From the NCBI GenBank assembly GCA_020430005.1, contig JAGQKQ010000015.1, positions 1-15,985 on the forward strand: a stretch of DNA of 15,985 bases, read 5' to 3'. Shown here in pieces: positions 1 to 6,564 of the stretch. Position 1 is the stretch's first letter. Each line of letters opens with the position of its first letter. The translations under genes were made by a program, and so were the position numbers. The notes under the pieces are model-generated. The model saw nothing but the letters and a program-made list of their open reading frames with translations, was not told where the DNA came from and made no database searches. This stretch comes from Candidatus Omnitrophota bacterium (GTDB lineage Bacteria; Omnitrophota; Gorgyraeia; Zapsychrales; Zapsychraceae).

Positions 1-1
1 T

Positions 2-376
2 ATAATGCGACTGTTGAACCTTCCACAGCGTATACAACAAAGCGTTTCCGACGGAGAAATTTCTATGGGACATGCGCGGGCACTTTTGGGCGTGGAGTCC
101 TTTGACGCGCAGAACAGGTTGTTTGAAGAGGTTATCAGTAAAGAAATCTCCGTTCGTGAGTTGGAAAATCAAATTAAGAGAATGACTACCGGCGGTGCCC
201 GTCGAGTAAACGTTCCAAAGGACAAGGACCACGAAATCGTTCTTTTGGAAGAAGATCTGCAAAAGGCGCTGGGAACGAAAGTTCGTATTAAGGCCCAGCG
301 GAAACGAGGAAAGGTCATCATTGAATATTATTCACTCGATGATTTGGACAGAATTATAAGACATATTAAAAAATGA
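2..376 (+). CDS. parB: ParB/Spo0J-type chromosome partition protein, C-terminal part (5' end outside window)
   Basis: This is the C-terminal part of a ParB-family CTPase and parS-binding protein, which loads on the origin-proximal centromere and works with ParA in chromosome segregation. The frame is open to the window edge, so the first Met visible (base 5) is probably internal: RLLNLP lies in the middle of the ParB DNA-binding region in the family. The visible part has the segment around GEISMGHARALL that follows the helix-turn-helix, a charged linker, and the C-terminal dimerisation domain ending in LGTKVRI and the YYSLDDLDRII signature. The N-terminal CTP-binding motifs and any parA lie upstream, unseen. 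The stop overlaps the ndk start by 4 bases (ATGA), so the two are translationally coupled. Identity is firm; whether it is the chromosomal copy is inferred from the housekeeping neighbours. Confidence 0.92.
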   Translation: MMRLLNLPQRIQQSVSDGEISMGHARALLGVESFDAQNRLFEEVISKEISVRELENQIKRMTTGGARRVNVPKDKDHEIVLLEEDLQKALGTKVRIKAQRKRGKVIIEYYSLDDLDRIIRHIKK

Positions 377-876
377 AAGAAGCAGCCCTGGTTATCATAA
401 AGCCCGACGGTATTTCTAAACGCCTGGTCGGTCATGTCATGAACAAGTTTGCCGAAACCGGAGTGGAAATCGCAGCCATGAAAATTGCGAAGACCAACAA
501 AGAGCTTGTCGAAGAACATTATCGGCATATTAAAGGACGGCCCTTTTTTAACGATGTTGTGGAGTACCTGCTCGGAAAGTATCACAAGCAGAAAAAGTTG
601 TTGGCTATCATTTACTGCGGTAAGGACGCAATAAAAAAATGCCGTAAGATCGCCGGCGCCACAAACCCTGAAGAAGCGGATCCCTCATCAATACGAGGGG
701 CCTTCGGTCGTATTACAACAAATGGGATATTCGAAAACGTTGTTCATGTCTCCTCCGATAAGAAGGAGGCTGAGCGTGAAATTAAATTGTGGTTTAAACC
801 GTCGGATATTACGGATACGATTTATCCGACAAGGTTGAAAGTTATTGAATCACATAAGGAAAAGGTCTGGGCATGA
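373..876 (+). CDS. ndk: Nucleoside diphosphate kinase, divergent and C-terminally extended
   Basis: NDK moves the gamma phosphate of NTPs to NDPs through a phospho-histidine and balances cytoplasmic NTP and dNTP pools. The sequence shows the start VIIKPDG (Lys10), EEHY (Tyr50) and KGRPFF (residues 54-59), GATNPEEA (95-102), IRGAFG (107-112) and the active-site segment ENVVHVSS with His125 as the expected phospho-histidine. At 167 residues it is about 20-25 longer than the usual bacterial enzyme. The extra length is a short insertion before the active-site Asn and a tail after residue 140 of about 27 residues. The residues after His125 (VSSD) differ from the usual GSDS. The start overlaps parB by ATGA and the stop overlaps yicC in the same way. 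All the catalytic landmarks are present, so activity is expected. Confidence 0.95.
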   Translation: MKEAALVIIKPDGISKRLVGHVMNKFAETGVEIAAMKIAKTNKELVEEHYRHIKGRPFFNDVVEYLLGKYHKQKKLLAIIYCGKDAIKKCRKIAGATNPEEADPSSIRGAFGRITTNGIFENVVHVSSDKKEAEREIKLWFKPSDITDTIYPTRLKVIESHKEKVWA

Positions 877-1694
877 TCAAAGGAATGACAGGTTATGGAA
901 CGGCCGAAATTTCCGTAGGGCAAGTTAAGGTGACGATAGAGGTGAAAAGTCTAAACCACCGGTTCTTTGATTTAAATCATTTTTTGCCCATAGGTTTCGG
1001 TTCTATTGAAAATAAAATTCAGCAATTGGTGAAAAAAAATGTTCAACGCGGGCGCGTGACGGTCGCTGTTAAAATTTTGGAGAGACCTTTGCAAGCCATC
1101 AGCCTGAATAAAGAAGCAGTCAAGGTCTATATAAAACAGGCGAAGGTGTTAAAAAGTGAATTTGGTCTGAAGAGCGATTTGACGGTGGCAGATCTCATTA
1201 AGTTACCGGGAGTGGTGGAAACCAAAGAAGTTTTGGTGAGTCCGTCAAAAATTTGGCCGGAAATAAAAAAGGGTATAGAAAAGGCCCTCAAAAGTTTGGT
1301 GGATATGCGCAAGCGCGAAGGTCTCAGCCTGAACCGGGACGTGCAGGATAAATTAAAAGAAATGAAGCTGCAGATTCGTGCCATCAATAAACAGTCGAAG
1401 CTCTTATTAAAGAGCAACCGTCAGAAACTTTCCGAAGATGAATTTAAGTCATTCCAGAAAAGCTCGGATATTAATGAGGAGATTTCCAGACTTTCGCACT
1501 ATATTGACGAGCTAAAATCTTTGCTAAAAGCGACGGCTCCCGTCGGGAAAAAGATTGATTTTATCGCGCAGGAAATGCAGAGAGAAACGAATACTATCGG
1601 GTCCAAAGTTCAGGACAAGATTGTTTCCAACGCGGTCATCAACTTGAAAAGCAAGATCGAAAAAATTCGTGAACAAGCACAGAATATAGAATAG
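873..1694 (+). CDS. yicC: YicC/YloC-family endoribonuclease
   Basis: Members of the YicC/YloC family are cytoplasmic endoribonucleases linked to stress and RNA turnover. The 273-residue protein has the family N-terminus (IKGMTGYGTAE, then VKSLNHRFFD) and the strongly conserved C-terminal DUF1732 region: DINEEISRLSHYIDEL (around 199-214), GKKIDFIAQEMQRETNTIG (around 225-243), then a final EKIREQAQNIE. The middle is a charged, probably coiled-coil segment. The ATGA overlap with ndk and the 4-base gap to gmk put it inside an operon. The order yicC-gmk-rpoZ-coaC matches the widespread yloC-(remA)-gmk-rpoZ-coaBC cluster, here without remA. Family assignment is secure; the RNA substrates cannot be read from sequence. 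Confidence 0.94.
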   Translation: MIKGMTGYGTAEISVGQVKVTIEVKSLNHRFFDLNHFLPIGFGSIENKIQQLVKKNVQRGRVTVAVKILERPLQAISLNKEAVKVYIKQAKVLKSEFGLKSDLTVADLIKLPGVVETKEVLVSPSKIWPEIKKGIEKALKSLVDMRKREGLSLNRDVQDKLKEMKLQIRAINKQSKLLLKSNRQKLSEDEFKSFQKSSDINEEISRLSHYIDELKSLLKATAPVGKKIDFIAQEMQRETNTIGSKVQDKIVSNAVINLKSKIEKIREQAQNIE

Positions 1695-1698
1695 AACT

Positions 1699-2262
1699 AT
1701 GAAGAAGGGAAAAATTTTTATTATTTCAGGCCCTTCCGGTTCTGGCAAAACAACACTTTACAAACAACTTCTGGCAAGTCAGAACAACCTTGCCAAATCC
1801 ATATCCGTTACAACACGTCCACAACGTCCGGGAGAACAACATGGGCGCGACTATTTTTTTGTCAGCCGGAAAATGTTTGATTACAAAAAACGGGCTGGGC
1901 ACTTTCTTGAATCAATGAAGGTTTTTGACAATTACTATGGCACCCCGAAAAGTTATGTTTATAAGTTAATCCGATCGGGAAAAAACGTTCTTTTGTGTAT
2001 CGATGTAAAGGGGGCGGAGGTCGTTCGACGGAAATTTCCAGAGGCCGTTTCGATTTTTATAAAGACACCATCTCTGGAAGTTTTACGTAAAAGGTTGACG
2101 GATCGCGGTTCGGAAGATCAAGCAACAGTTGATCTTAGAATAAAAACGGCCAAAGATGAGCTGAGAGAAGCCAAAAGTTACAACTACGTTTTAATCAACG
2201 ATAGCCTTCAGCGTTGTTTTGCCCAGCTTAGAGGCATTATCCTTCATGAAATCACCCAATAA
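1699..2262 (+). CDS. gmk: Guanylate kinase
   Basis: Guanylate kinase phosphorylates GMP to GDP with ATP in purine nucleotide synthesis and salvage. The 187-residue protein begins with a P-loop GPSGSGKTT (residues 11-19). It continues with the GMP-binding segment VTTRPQRPGE (37-46), then Glu71 and YYGTP (79-83), the core strand VLLCIDVKGA, and the lid-side segment LTDRGSED. Length is normal (about 185-205). The start is the only ATG that begins just before the P-loop strand. It lies 4 bases after the yicC stop, with only a weak Shine-Dalgarno sequence, which suggests coupling to yicC. Identity is firm. Confidence 0.97.
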   Translation: MKKGKIFIISGPSGSGKTTLYKQLLASQNNLAKSISVTTRPQRPGEQHGRDYFFVSRKMFDYKKRAGHFLESMKVFDNYYGTPKSYVYKLIRSGKNVLLCIDVKGAEVVRRKFPEAVSIFIKTPSLEVLRKRLTDRGSEDQATVDLRIKTAKDELREAKSYNYVLINDSLQRCFAQLRGIILHEITQ

Positions 2263-2334
2263 AAGTTATCGTAACTCATAGAAATTTTAGACTTTAAGTC
2301 GGTTTTTCGTAAAAAAACGGCTAGTATTTTCCTT

Positions 2335-2367
2335 TTGACAAGTCCGGCCGGCTGTGATATATATAAT
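2335..2367 (+). promoter_or_regulatory. Strong sigma70-type promoter for rpoZ-coaC and the tRNA cluster
   Basis: A perfect TTGACA -35 box at 2335-2340 is followed after 17 bases by TATATA at 2358-2363. A second -10-like TATAAT overlaps it at 2362-2367 but has a 21-base spacer, so the first pairing is preferred. Transcription should start near 2370, leaving a leader of about 80 bases before rpoZ. A hairpin with arms AATCCC (2365-2370) and GGGATT (2392-2397) lies at the start of that leader. Confidence 0.8.
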
Positions 2368-2448
2368 CCCTATTATTTTAGTATTATAGTGGGGATTTTA
2401 TAAATAGATTTATATAGTAGGACATTACTTATTTAGGAGGCAGAACTT

Positions 2449-2709
2449 ATGGCAAAGCAACCATTGGAAAAATTGTTACCAAAAGCAGGGATGAGTATTT
2501 ATAAGTTGGTGCGTATGGCATCGGACAGAGCTGTTGAGCTGGCCGAGGGAAAACCAAAGCTGGTTAATGCCCATGGAAGTGAAAAAGAAACGACTGTTGC
2601 TCTGGAAGAAATTATCCAGGGAAAAGTTGTTGCCAAGCATGCGATTGATGAAGGGTTTTGTTCCCCGGATGGAGACGTTCAAGAGGCCAAAGTCGAAAAC
2701 GGTTCATAG
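2449..2709 (+). CDS. rpoZ: RNA polymerase omega subunit
   Basis: Omega is the small RNA polymerase subunit that helps fold and hold beta prime. The 86-residue protein follows the family pattern: a start with LEKLLPKA, then YKLVRMASDRAVELAEG (residues 18-34), then KETTVALEEIIQGKVV (46-61). After residue 66 there is a short acidic tail with no conserved pattern. The start is set by a good AGGAGG (2435-2440) 8 bases upstream of the ATG. It lies between gmk and coaC, the normal place for rpoZ in many phyla. Identity is firm despite the small size because length, motifs and context all agree. Confidence 0.95.
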   Translation: MAKQPLEKLLPKAGMSIYKLVRMASDRAVELAEGKPKLVNAHGSEKETTVALEEIIQGKVVAKHAIDEGFCSPDGDVQEAKVENGS

Positions 2710-2714
2710 GTAAG

Positions 2715-3254
2715 ATGGCCAAGCAAAAGAAAATTTTGTTGGGTGTCACAGGAAGCATCGCCGCGTATAAATCCGCAGATCTTATCCGAAGACTTTCTGA
2801 AAATGGATTAAAAGTTTCGGTCATTATGACTAGAGACGCCGAGCACTTTATCACGCCGCTGACATTATCCAGTCTGGCCGGAGAAGAGGTTTATCGTGCC
2901 CACATTGACGAGAGAGAATCCTGGCAAATGCCGCATATTAAGCTGGCTCAGGAAGCGGATTTAGTATTAATTGCCCCGGCGACGGCGAATATTATAGGAA
3001 AGCTGGCAGGCGGAATAGCGGACGATCTGTTAACATGTACTGTATTAGCCACTAAGGCGAAAGTATTAATCGCTCCGGCGATGAACACGGAAATGTATCG
3101 TCACAAAGTCGTGCAGGAAAATTGTTCCAAACTTAAAAAGTTCGGAATAAAGTTTATTGAGCCCGTGAAGGGAAAACTTGCGTGCGGGACAACCGGTGAC
3201 GGACATATCGCCGATGAAAAGACCATTATCAAAACGGTTTTGACGGCGATTTGA
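2715..3254 (+). CDS. coaC: Phosphopantothenoylcysteine decarboxylase, stand-alone flavoprotein (CoaC domain only)
   Basis: This FMN enzyme decarboxylates 4'-phosphopantothenoylcysteine to 4'-phosphopantetheine in coenzyme A synthesis. The 179-residue protein has the family features: GVTGSIAAYKSADLIRRL (residues 10-27), the active-site His74 in MPHIKL, LIAPATAN (85-92), PAMNTEMY with Asn124 (121-128), and the flexible-flap Cys157 in LACGTTGDG. It ends where the bifunctional CoaBC protein would continue into the CoaB ligase domain. No CoaB follows: a tRNA gene starts 9 bases later. The ATG at 2715 is chosen because it begins right before the first strand and lies 5 bases after the rpoZ stop. 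Starting at 2658 instead would add 19 residues overlapping rpoZ. Confidence 0.93.
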   Translation: MAKQKKILLGVTGSIAAYKSADLIRRLSENGLKVSVIMTRDAEHFITPLTLSSLAGEEVYRAHIDERESWQMPHIKLAQEADLVLIAPATANIIGKLAGGIADDLLTCTVLATKAKVLIAPAMNTEMYRHKVVQENCSKLKKFGIKFIEPVKGKLACGTTGDGHIADEKTIIKTVLTAI

Positions 3255-3263
3255 TAATAATAT

Positions 3264-3338
<75 letters not shown>

Positions 3339-3347
3339 AACTAGAGC

Positions 3348-3485
3348 CTGGCCGCTAGTGCTTGGTTGCTGGCGGAGGTTTTTTAAAAGAAGTTTAACGG
3401 TGGTTTTTTATCGACGGTAATGTTTTTGATAATAGTTTACCACTCTTTATTTACTAGGAACTAGGCGCTAAGAACTAGCAGCCAG
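3348..3485 (+). repeat. CTAG-rich imperfect inverted-repeat element between tRNA-Cys and tRNA-Leu
   Basis: The left arm (3348-3372, beginning CTGGCCGCTAGTGCTTGG) and the reverse complement of the right arm (3461-3485) match at 18 of 25 positions, with several mismatches compatible with G-U pairing. The roughly 88 bases between the arms are AT-rich and show no ORF. The right arm is part of a 31-base segment (3450-3480) that recurs at 3625-3655 with 29 of 31 identities. The element looks like a REP or MITE-type palindromic repeat, but I cannot assign it to a family. Confidence 0.6.
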
Positions 3486-3488
3486 ATT

Positions 3489-3571
3489 GGGCAAGTGGTG
3501 GAATGGCATACACGAAGGACTTAAAATCCTTTGGCCGTAAGGCCGTGTGGGTTCGACTCCCACCTTGCCCA
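3489..3571 (+). tRNA. tRNA-Leu (UAA)
   Basis: This is a class II tRNA. The acceptor stem is GGGCAAG / CTTGCCC (3489-3495 with 3564-3570) with discriminator A at 3571. The anticodon loop CTTAAAA (3520-3526) carries TAA at 3522-3524. The long variable arm is GGCC-GTAA-GGCC (3533-3544), typical of Leu, and the T stem is GTGGG / CCCAC. No CCA is encoded (the DNA continues CTTT), unlike the two neighbouring tRNAs, so the tail must be added by CCA-transferase. Confidence 0.95.
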
Positions 3572-3586
3572 CTTTAGTTTTCAACG

Positions 3587-3655
3587 GCGGGTGCTTAGTT
3601 ACTGGCATTTGGTTTTCAGCATTTTTTACTAGAAACTAGGCACTAAGAACTAGCA
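3587..3655 (+). repeat. Second CTAG-rich inverted-repeat element, between tRNA-Leu and tRNA-Val
   Basis: The left arm (3587-3605, around GTGCTTAGTTACTGG) and the reverse complement of the right arm (3636-3654) match at 13 of 19 positions. The left arm resembles the left arm of the first element (3351-3380). The right side (3625-3655) matches 3450-3480 at 29 of 31 positions. So both tRNA spacers carry the same element in the same orientation, this one shorter because its middle is smaller. Confidence 0.55.
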
Positions 3656-3663
3656 ACTAGAAT

Positions 3664-3740
3664 GGGGCCATAGCTCAGTTGGTTAGAGTGCTTCCTTGAC
3701 ATGGAAGAGGTCACAAGTTCGAATCTTGTTGGCCCCACCA
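3664..3740 (+). tRNA. tRNA-Val (GAC)
   Basis: The acceptor stem is GGGGCCA / TGGCCCC (3664-3670 with 3730-3736), with discriminator A at 3737 and encoded CCA at 3738-3740. The anticodon stem CTTCC / GGAAG encloses loop TTGACAT, with GAC at 3698-3700. The D-arm AGCTCAGTTGGTTAGAG and T-loop TTCGAAT are typical. A Shine-Dalgarno sequence for the next gene begins 4 bases after the CCA, so the mature 3' end must be cut from a tRNA-mRNA precursor. Confidence 0.96.
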
Positions 3741-3754
3741 TTTTGGAGGAAAAT

Positions 3755-4297
3755 ATGAAAAACAAAATTTTGAAGTTTAGCATAACTGTTGTTCTGATCT
3801 TTGGTATAACCTCTTTTGCCGCGGCCGATGATGCGTCCAAGAGACAGAAGGCGGAAGATCTTCTTAAAATCATGAATATGGACACGGAAATCGGAGAAAT
3901 GGTTAATCGTCTTCAACAGCTTGCACAGCAACGTCTGGACGCACAAAATTTTCCGGAAGGGCTGTATGGAAAACTGGAGGCTTTATCGGATAAAGAGTTT
4001 GATATGTTAAGAAAAGAATTAACATGGTCATATATGAAAGATGACTATATTGATTTGTATATGAACAAATTTACGGAAGAAGAAATTGCAGAGTTAGGCG
4101 AGTTTTATAAAACAGATCTTGGAAAAAAATTAATGGAACAAACTCCGGAGTTGGTTCTTCGCGGAATGTCCATCGGACAAAAAAAGCTAGTTGAAAAGCA
4201 GACGAAAGTTCAACAGGCCCTTCATGACGATATGATGAATTTCGAAGCATCTTTAACCGACGAGGAACGGACATTATTGCAGGGATCTTTAAAGTAG
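3755..4297 (+). CDS. Exported DUF2059 domain protein of unknown function
   Basis: The 180-residue protein has a clear Sec signal peptide. It has a basic start (MKNKILKF), a hydrophobic core at about residues 9-20, and an AAA cleavage site before Asp25. The mature protein is helical and charged. Residues 95-140 fit DUF2059, a short helical domain found in many Gram-negative periplasmic proteins: YIDLYMNKFTEEEIAELGEF, then FYKTDLGKKL and a Pro-Glu. Function is unknown. The ATG at 3755 is chosen because it starts the signal peptide and has GGAGG at 3745-3749. A longer start at 3701 would run inside tRNA-Val. It is directly followed by thrS (2-base gap), which suggests co-transcription but not a shared function. 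Confidence 0.85.
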   Translation: MKNKILKFSITVVLIFGITSFAAADDASKRQKAEDLLKIMNMDTEIGEMVNRLQQLAQQRLDAQNFPEGLYGKLEALSDKEFDMLRKELTWSYMKDDYIDLYMNKFTEEEIAELGEFYKTDLGKKLMEQTPELVLRGMSIGQKKLVEKQTKVQQALHDDMMNFEASLTDEERTLLQGSLK

Positions 4298-4299
4298 GT

Positions 4300-6030
4300 A
4301 TGGAATATAAAACAGATTTAGATAAATTACGTCACAGCTGCTCTCATATTATGGCGCAGGCCGTTCAGGAACTATGGCCGGAAGTTAAGGTGACAATCGG
4401 CCCGGCGATTGAGAACGGCTTTTACTATGATTTTGACAAACCGGAACCGTTTACTGATCAGGATTTAAAAAAGATTGAAAAACGGATGCGTAAAATTATC
4501 GAGCGCAAACCGAAGTTTATTCATTCCACAATGCCAAAATCAGAGGCGCGAAAAATGTTCGCCGAGAAAAAGGAAGATTATAAAGTGGAATTGATTGACG
4601 GTCTGCAGGACGACGAGGTCTCCATCTATCAAACAGGAGAAGAGTGGCTGGATCTTTGCAAGGGACCTCATATCGACGACGCCGGCCAAATTAAGGCATT
4701 TAAACTTCTTTCTGTCGCCGGGGCCTACTGGCGTGGAGATGAAACAAAGGCGCAGCTGCAAAGAATTTACGGAACGGCTTTCTTTTCGCAGGAAGAGCTG
4801 GACGAATATTTGAATCTTTTGGAAGAAGCACAAAAACGTGATCACCGAAAACTGGGTGTTCAGTTAGATCTTTTTAATTTTTATCACGATAAAGCCGGCG
4901 CCGGCATGGTTTTTTATCATCCCGACGGGGCCATGCTGCGCAACATTTTGGAGAATTATATCCGCGAGGCAAACGTCAAGCGTGGTTACCAGCTAGTCAT
5001 GACGCCGCATATTTTAAAGGGGAAGCTCTGGGATCAAAGCGGACATTCCGGGCATTATCGGGAAAATATGTACTATCTGGAAATTGACGGCGAGGAGTAT
5101 GCCGTTAAGCCAATGAATTGTCCGGGGCACATGTTAATCTTTAATTCAAAAAAACGTTCTTATCGGGAACTGCCGATACGATTTTTTGAATTAGGGACGG
5201 TCTACCGTCAAGAAAAGGCGGGAGTTCTTCATGGATTACTAAGGGTTCGTGGTTTTACACAAGATGACGCCCACATTTTCTGCCGGCAGAACCAGTTGAA
5301 GGGGGAAGTGATAGGTGTTATCGAATTTATGTTTGATATTATGAAAGACTTTGGTTTTCACGATCTGAAAATCGAGGTCAGCACGCGCCCGGACGACTTC
5401 ATCGGTAGCGAAGAGGCCTGGGAAATCGCCACACAGTCGTTGGAGGATGCCTTAAAAACAAAAGGGTTAGATTACGAAATTAATGAAGGCGATGGGGCAT
5501 TTTACGGCCCTAAGATTGACATCAAATTAAAGGACGCCTTGAAGCGGGAATGGCAGTGTGCCACGATTCAATGCGATTTTTCTTTGCCGGAACGATTTGA
5601 TCTTAGCTATATTAATGAAGAAGGCCAGGAAGAGCGGCCAATCATGATTCACCGTGCTATACTTGGAAGCGTTGAACGCTTTATCGGGACATTAATCGAG
5701 CATTATGGCGGGGCCTTTCCGGCCTGGCTGGCTCCCAACCAGGTCATTATTATCCCTATTCGGGAGGAACATAACGATTTTGCCAGGGGGCTAAAAGAGA
5801 GTTTACAAGAGGGCAATATTAGGGTTATAATTGACGATCGTAGCGTGAGCTTAAATAAGCGCATTCGTGAAGGAACCGTTAAAAAGGTTCCGTATCTTTT
5901 GATTATAGGCGATAAAGAGGTGAGCGAGAAAAAGGTAGCTATCCGAAAATATGCCCAAGGGGATCAGGGGACCTTGAGCGTGGATGATTTTAAGGCGCAG
6001 ATATTACAAGAAGTGAAAGATAAAACATAA
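4300..6030 (+). CDS. thrS: Threonyl-tRNA synthetase without the N-terminal TGS domain
   Basis: ThrRS charges tRNA-Thr in the cytoplasm. The protein is 576 residues, against about 640 in E. coli. It begins directly at the editing (N2/SAD) domain, whose zinc-like site is intact: His12 and His16 in HSCSH, Cys120 and His124 in LCKGPH. The class II core is complete. It shows Cys274 in MNCPGH, motif 2 in the FELGTVYRQEK to RVRGFTQDDAH region with His325, and motif 3 with His451 in MIHRAILGSVERF; Cys, His and His are the catalytic zinc ligands. The C-terminal anticodon-binding domain starts near LAPNQVIIIP (residue 477). The TGS domain that normally precedes editing is absent. The in-frame codons upstream of 4300 lie inside the previous gene and do not resemble TGS. 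Confidence 0.96.
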   Translation: MEYKTDLDKLRHSCSHIMAQAVQELWPEVKVTIGPAIENGFYYDFDKPEPFTDQDLKKIEKRMRKIIERKPKFIHSTMPKSEARKMFAEKKEDYKVELIDGLQDDEVSIYQTGEEWLDLCKGPHIDDAGQIKAFKLLSVAGAYWRGDETKAQLQRIYGTAFFSQEELDEYLNLLEEAQKRDHRKLGVQLDLFNFYHDKAGAGMVFYHPDGAMLRNILENYIREANVKRGYQLVMTPHILKGKLWDQSGHSGHYRENMYYLEIDGEEYAVKPMNCPGHMLIFNSKKRSYRELPIRFFELGTVYRQEKAGVLHGLLRVRGFTQDDAHIFCRQNQLKGEVIGVIEFMFDIMKDFGFHDLKIEVSTRPDDFIGSEEAWEIATQSLEDALKTKGLDYEINEGDGAFYGPKIDIKLKDALKREWQCATIQCDFSLPERFDLSYINEEGQEERPIMIHRAILGSVERFIGTLIEHYGGAFPAWLAPNQVIIIPIREEHNDFARGLKESLQEGNIRVIIDDRSVSLNKRIREGTVKKVPYLLIIGDKEVSEKKVAIRKYAQGDQGTLSVDDFKAQILQEVKDKT

Positions 6031-6032
6031 TC

Positions 6033-6048
6033 AGGAGGTGTTACTATT
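6033..6048 (+). promoter_or_regulatory. Ribosome binding site and AUU start of infC
   Basis: AGGAGGT (6033-6039) is a near-perfect anti-16S match placed 6 bases before ATT (6046-6048). A strong Shine-Dalgarno sequence with a rare start codon is the arrangement expected for IF-3 self-limitation. It decides the start of infC against the GTG at 6097. Confidence 0.88.
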
Positions 6049-6564
6049 CAAAAATTTACCCGAATCAATGAACGTATAAAGGCTCCGGAAGTTCGCGTGG
6101 TTGGTCCTGAATCGGAACAGTTGGGTGTGGTTGTTCTTAGCAGGGCGTTAGACCTGGCAAAAGAGCATAATCTTGATCTTGTTGAAATTGCTCCCACGGC
6201 AAAACCTCCTGTTTGCAAGATCATGGATTATAGTAAGTTTAAATATGATCAGGAAAAAAAAGAACGCAAGATTCGTAAAAACCAACGGGTAACGCATCTT
6301 AAACAAATTCGGATGAAGCCGCGTATTGATGAGCACGATTATCAGATTAAGTTAAAAAATATTCAGAAGTTTTTAGCAAAAAAAGATAAAGTTAAGATTA
6401 ACATGATGTTTCGGGGCCGCGAAATGATGCACAAGGATTTAGGCCGGGAAATTTTAGACCGTTTGGTGAAAGATGTTGCCGAGACCGGTCAGCCCGAGAA
6501 AAATCCGATGATGGAAGGCCGTGTAATGTCACTGGTCCTCGCGCCAAAAAGCGAGAAAGCTTAA
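6046..6564 (+). CDS. infC: Translation initiation factor IF-3, ATT start codon
   Basis: IF-3 binds the 30S subunit, keeps it free of 50S, and rejects non-canonical start codons. The 172-residue reading uses ATT at 6046. It is preceded by AGGAGGT (6033-6039) with a 6-base spacer and encodes the canonical start QKFTRINERIKAPEVRVVGP. There is no ATG, GTG or TTG in frame between the thrS stop and a GTG at 6097. Starting at that GTG would remove the conserved INERI segment and leave no Shine-Dalgarno sequence. Later motifs include LDLVEIAPTAKPPVCKIMDY, then KFKYDQEKK in the linker, and MMFRGREM in the C-terminal domain. AUU initiation is the well-known basis of infC autoregulation in E. coli: IF-3 discriminates against its own start. 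The 15-base gap after thrS and the following rpmI-rplT match the standard thrS-infC-rpmI-rplT cluster. Confidence 0.95.
   Translation: MQKFTRINERIKAPEVRVVGPESEQLGVVVLSRALDLAKEHNLDLVEIAPTAKPPVCKIMDYSKFKYDQEKKERKIRKNQRVTHLKQIRMKPRIDEHDYQIKLKNIQKFLAKKDKVKINMMFRGREMMHKDLGREILDRLVKDVAETGQPEKNPMMEGRVMSLVLAPKSEKA

Noticed and set aside
2264..2307. Terminator after gmk from small stems (AGTTA/TAACT, and GACT/AGTC followed by GG and five Ts)
   Set aside because: Stems of 4-5 bp with 3-base loops are too weak to call; a boundary is suggested only by the promoter downstream.
2658..2714. Longer coaC start overlapping rpoZ
   Set aside because: The added residues are out-of-frame rpoZ sequence and precede the normal CoaC beginning.
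3341..3660. CRISPR-like array from the repeated CTAG blocks
   Set aside because: Only two copies, arms are inverted rather than regularly spaced direct repeats, tRNA genes lie between them and no cas genes are present.
3701..3754. N-terminal extension of the DUF2059 protein
   Set aside because: It would be translated from inside tRNA-Val and would hide the signal peptide behind a polar stretch.
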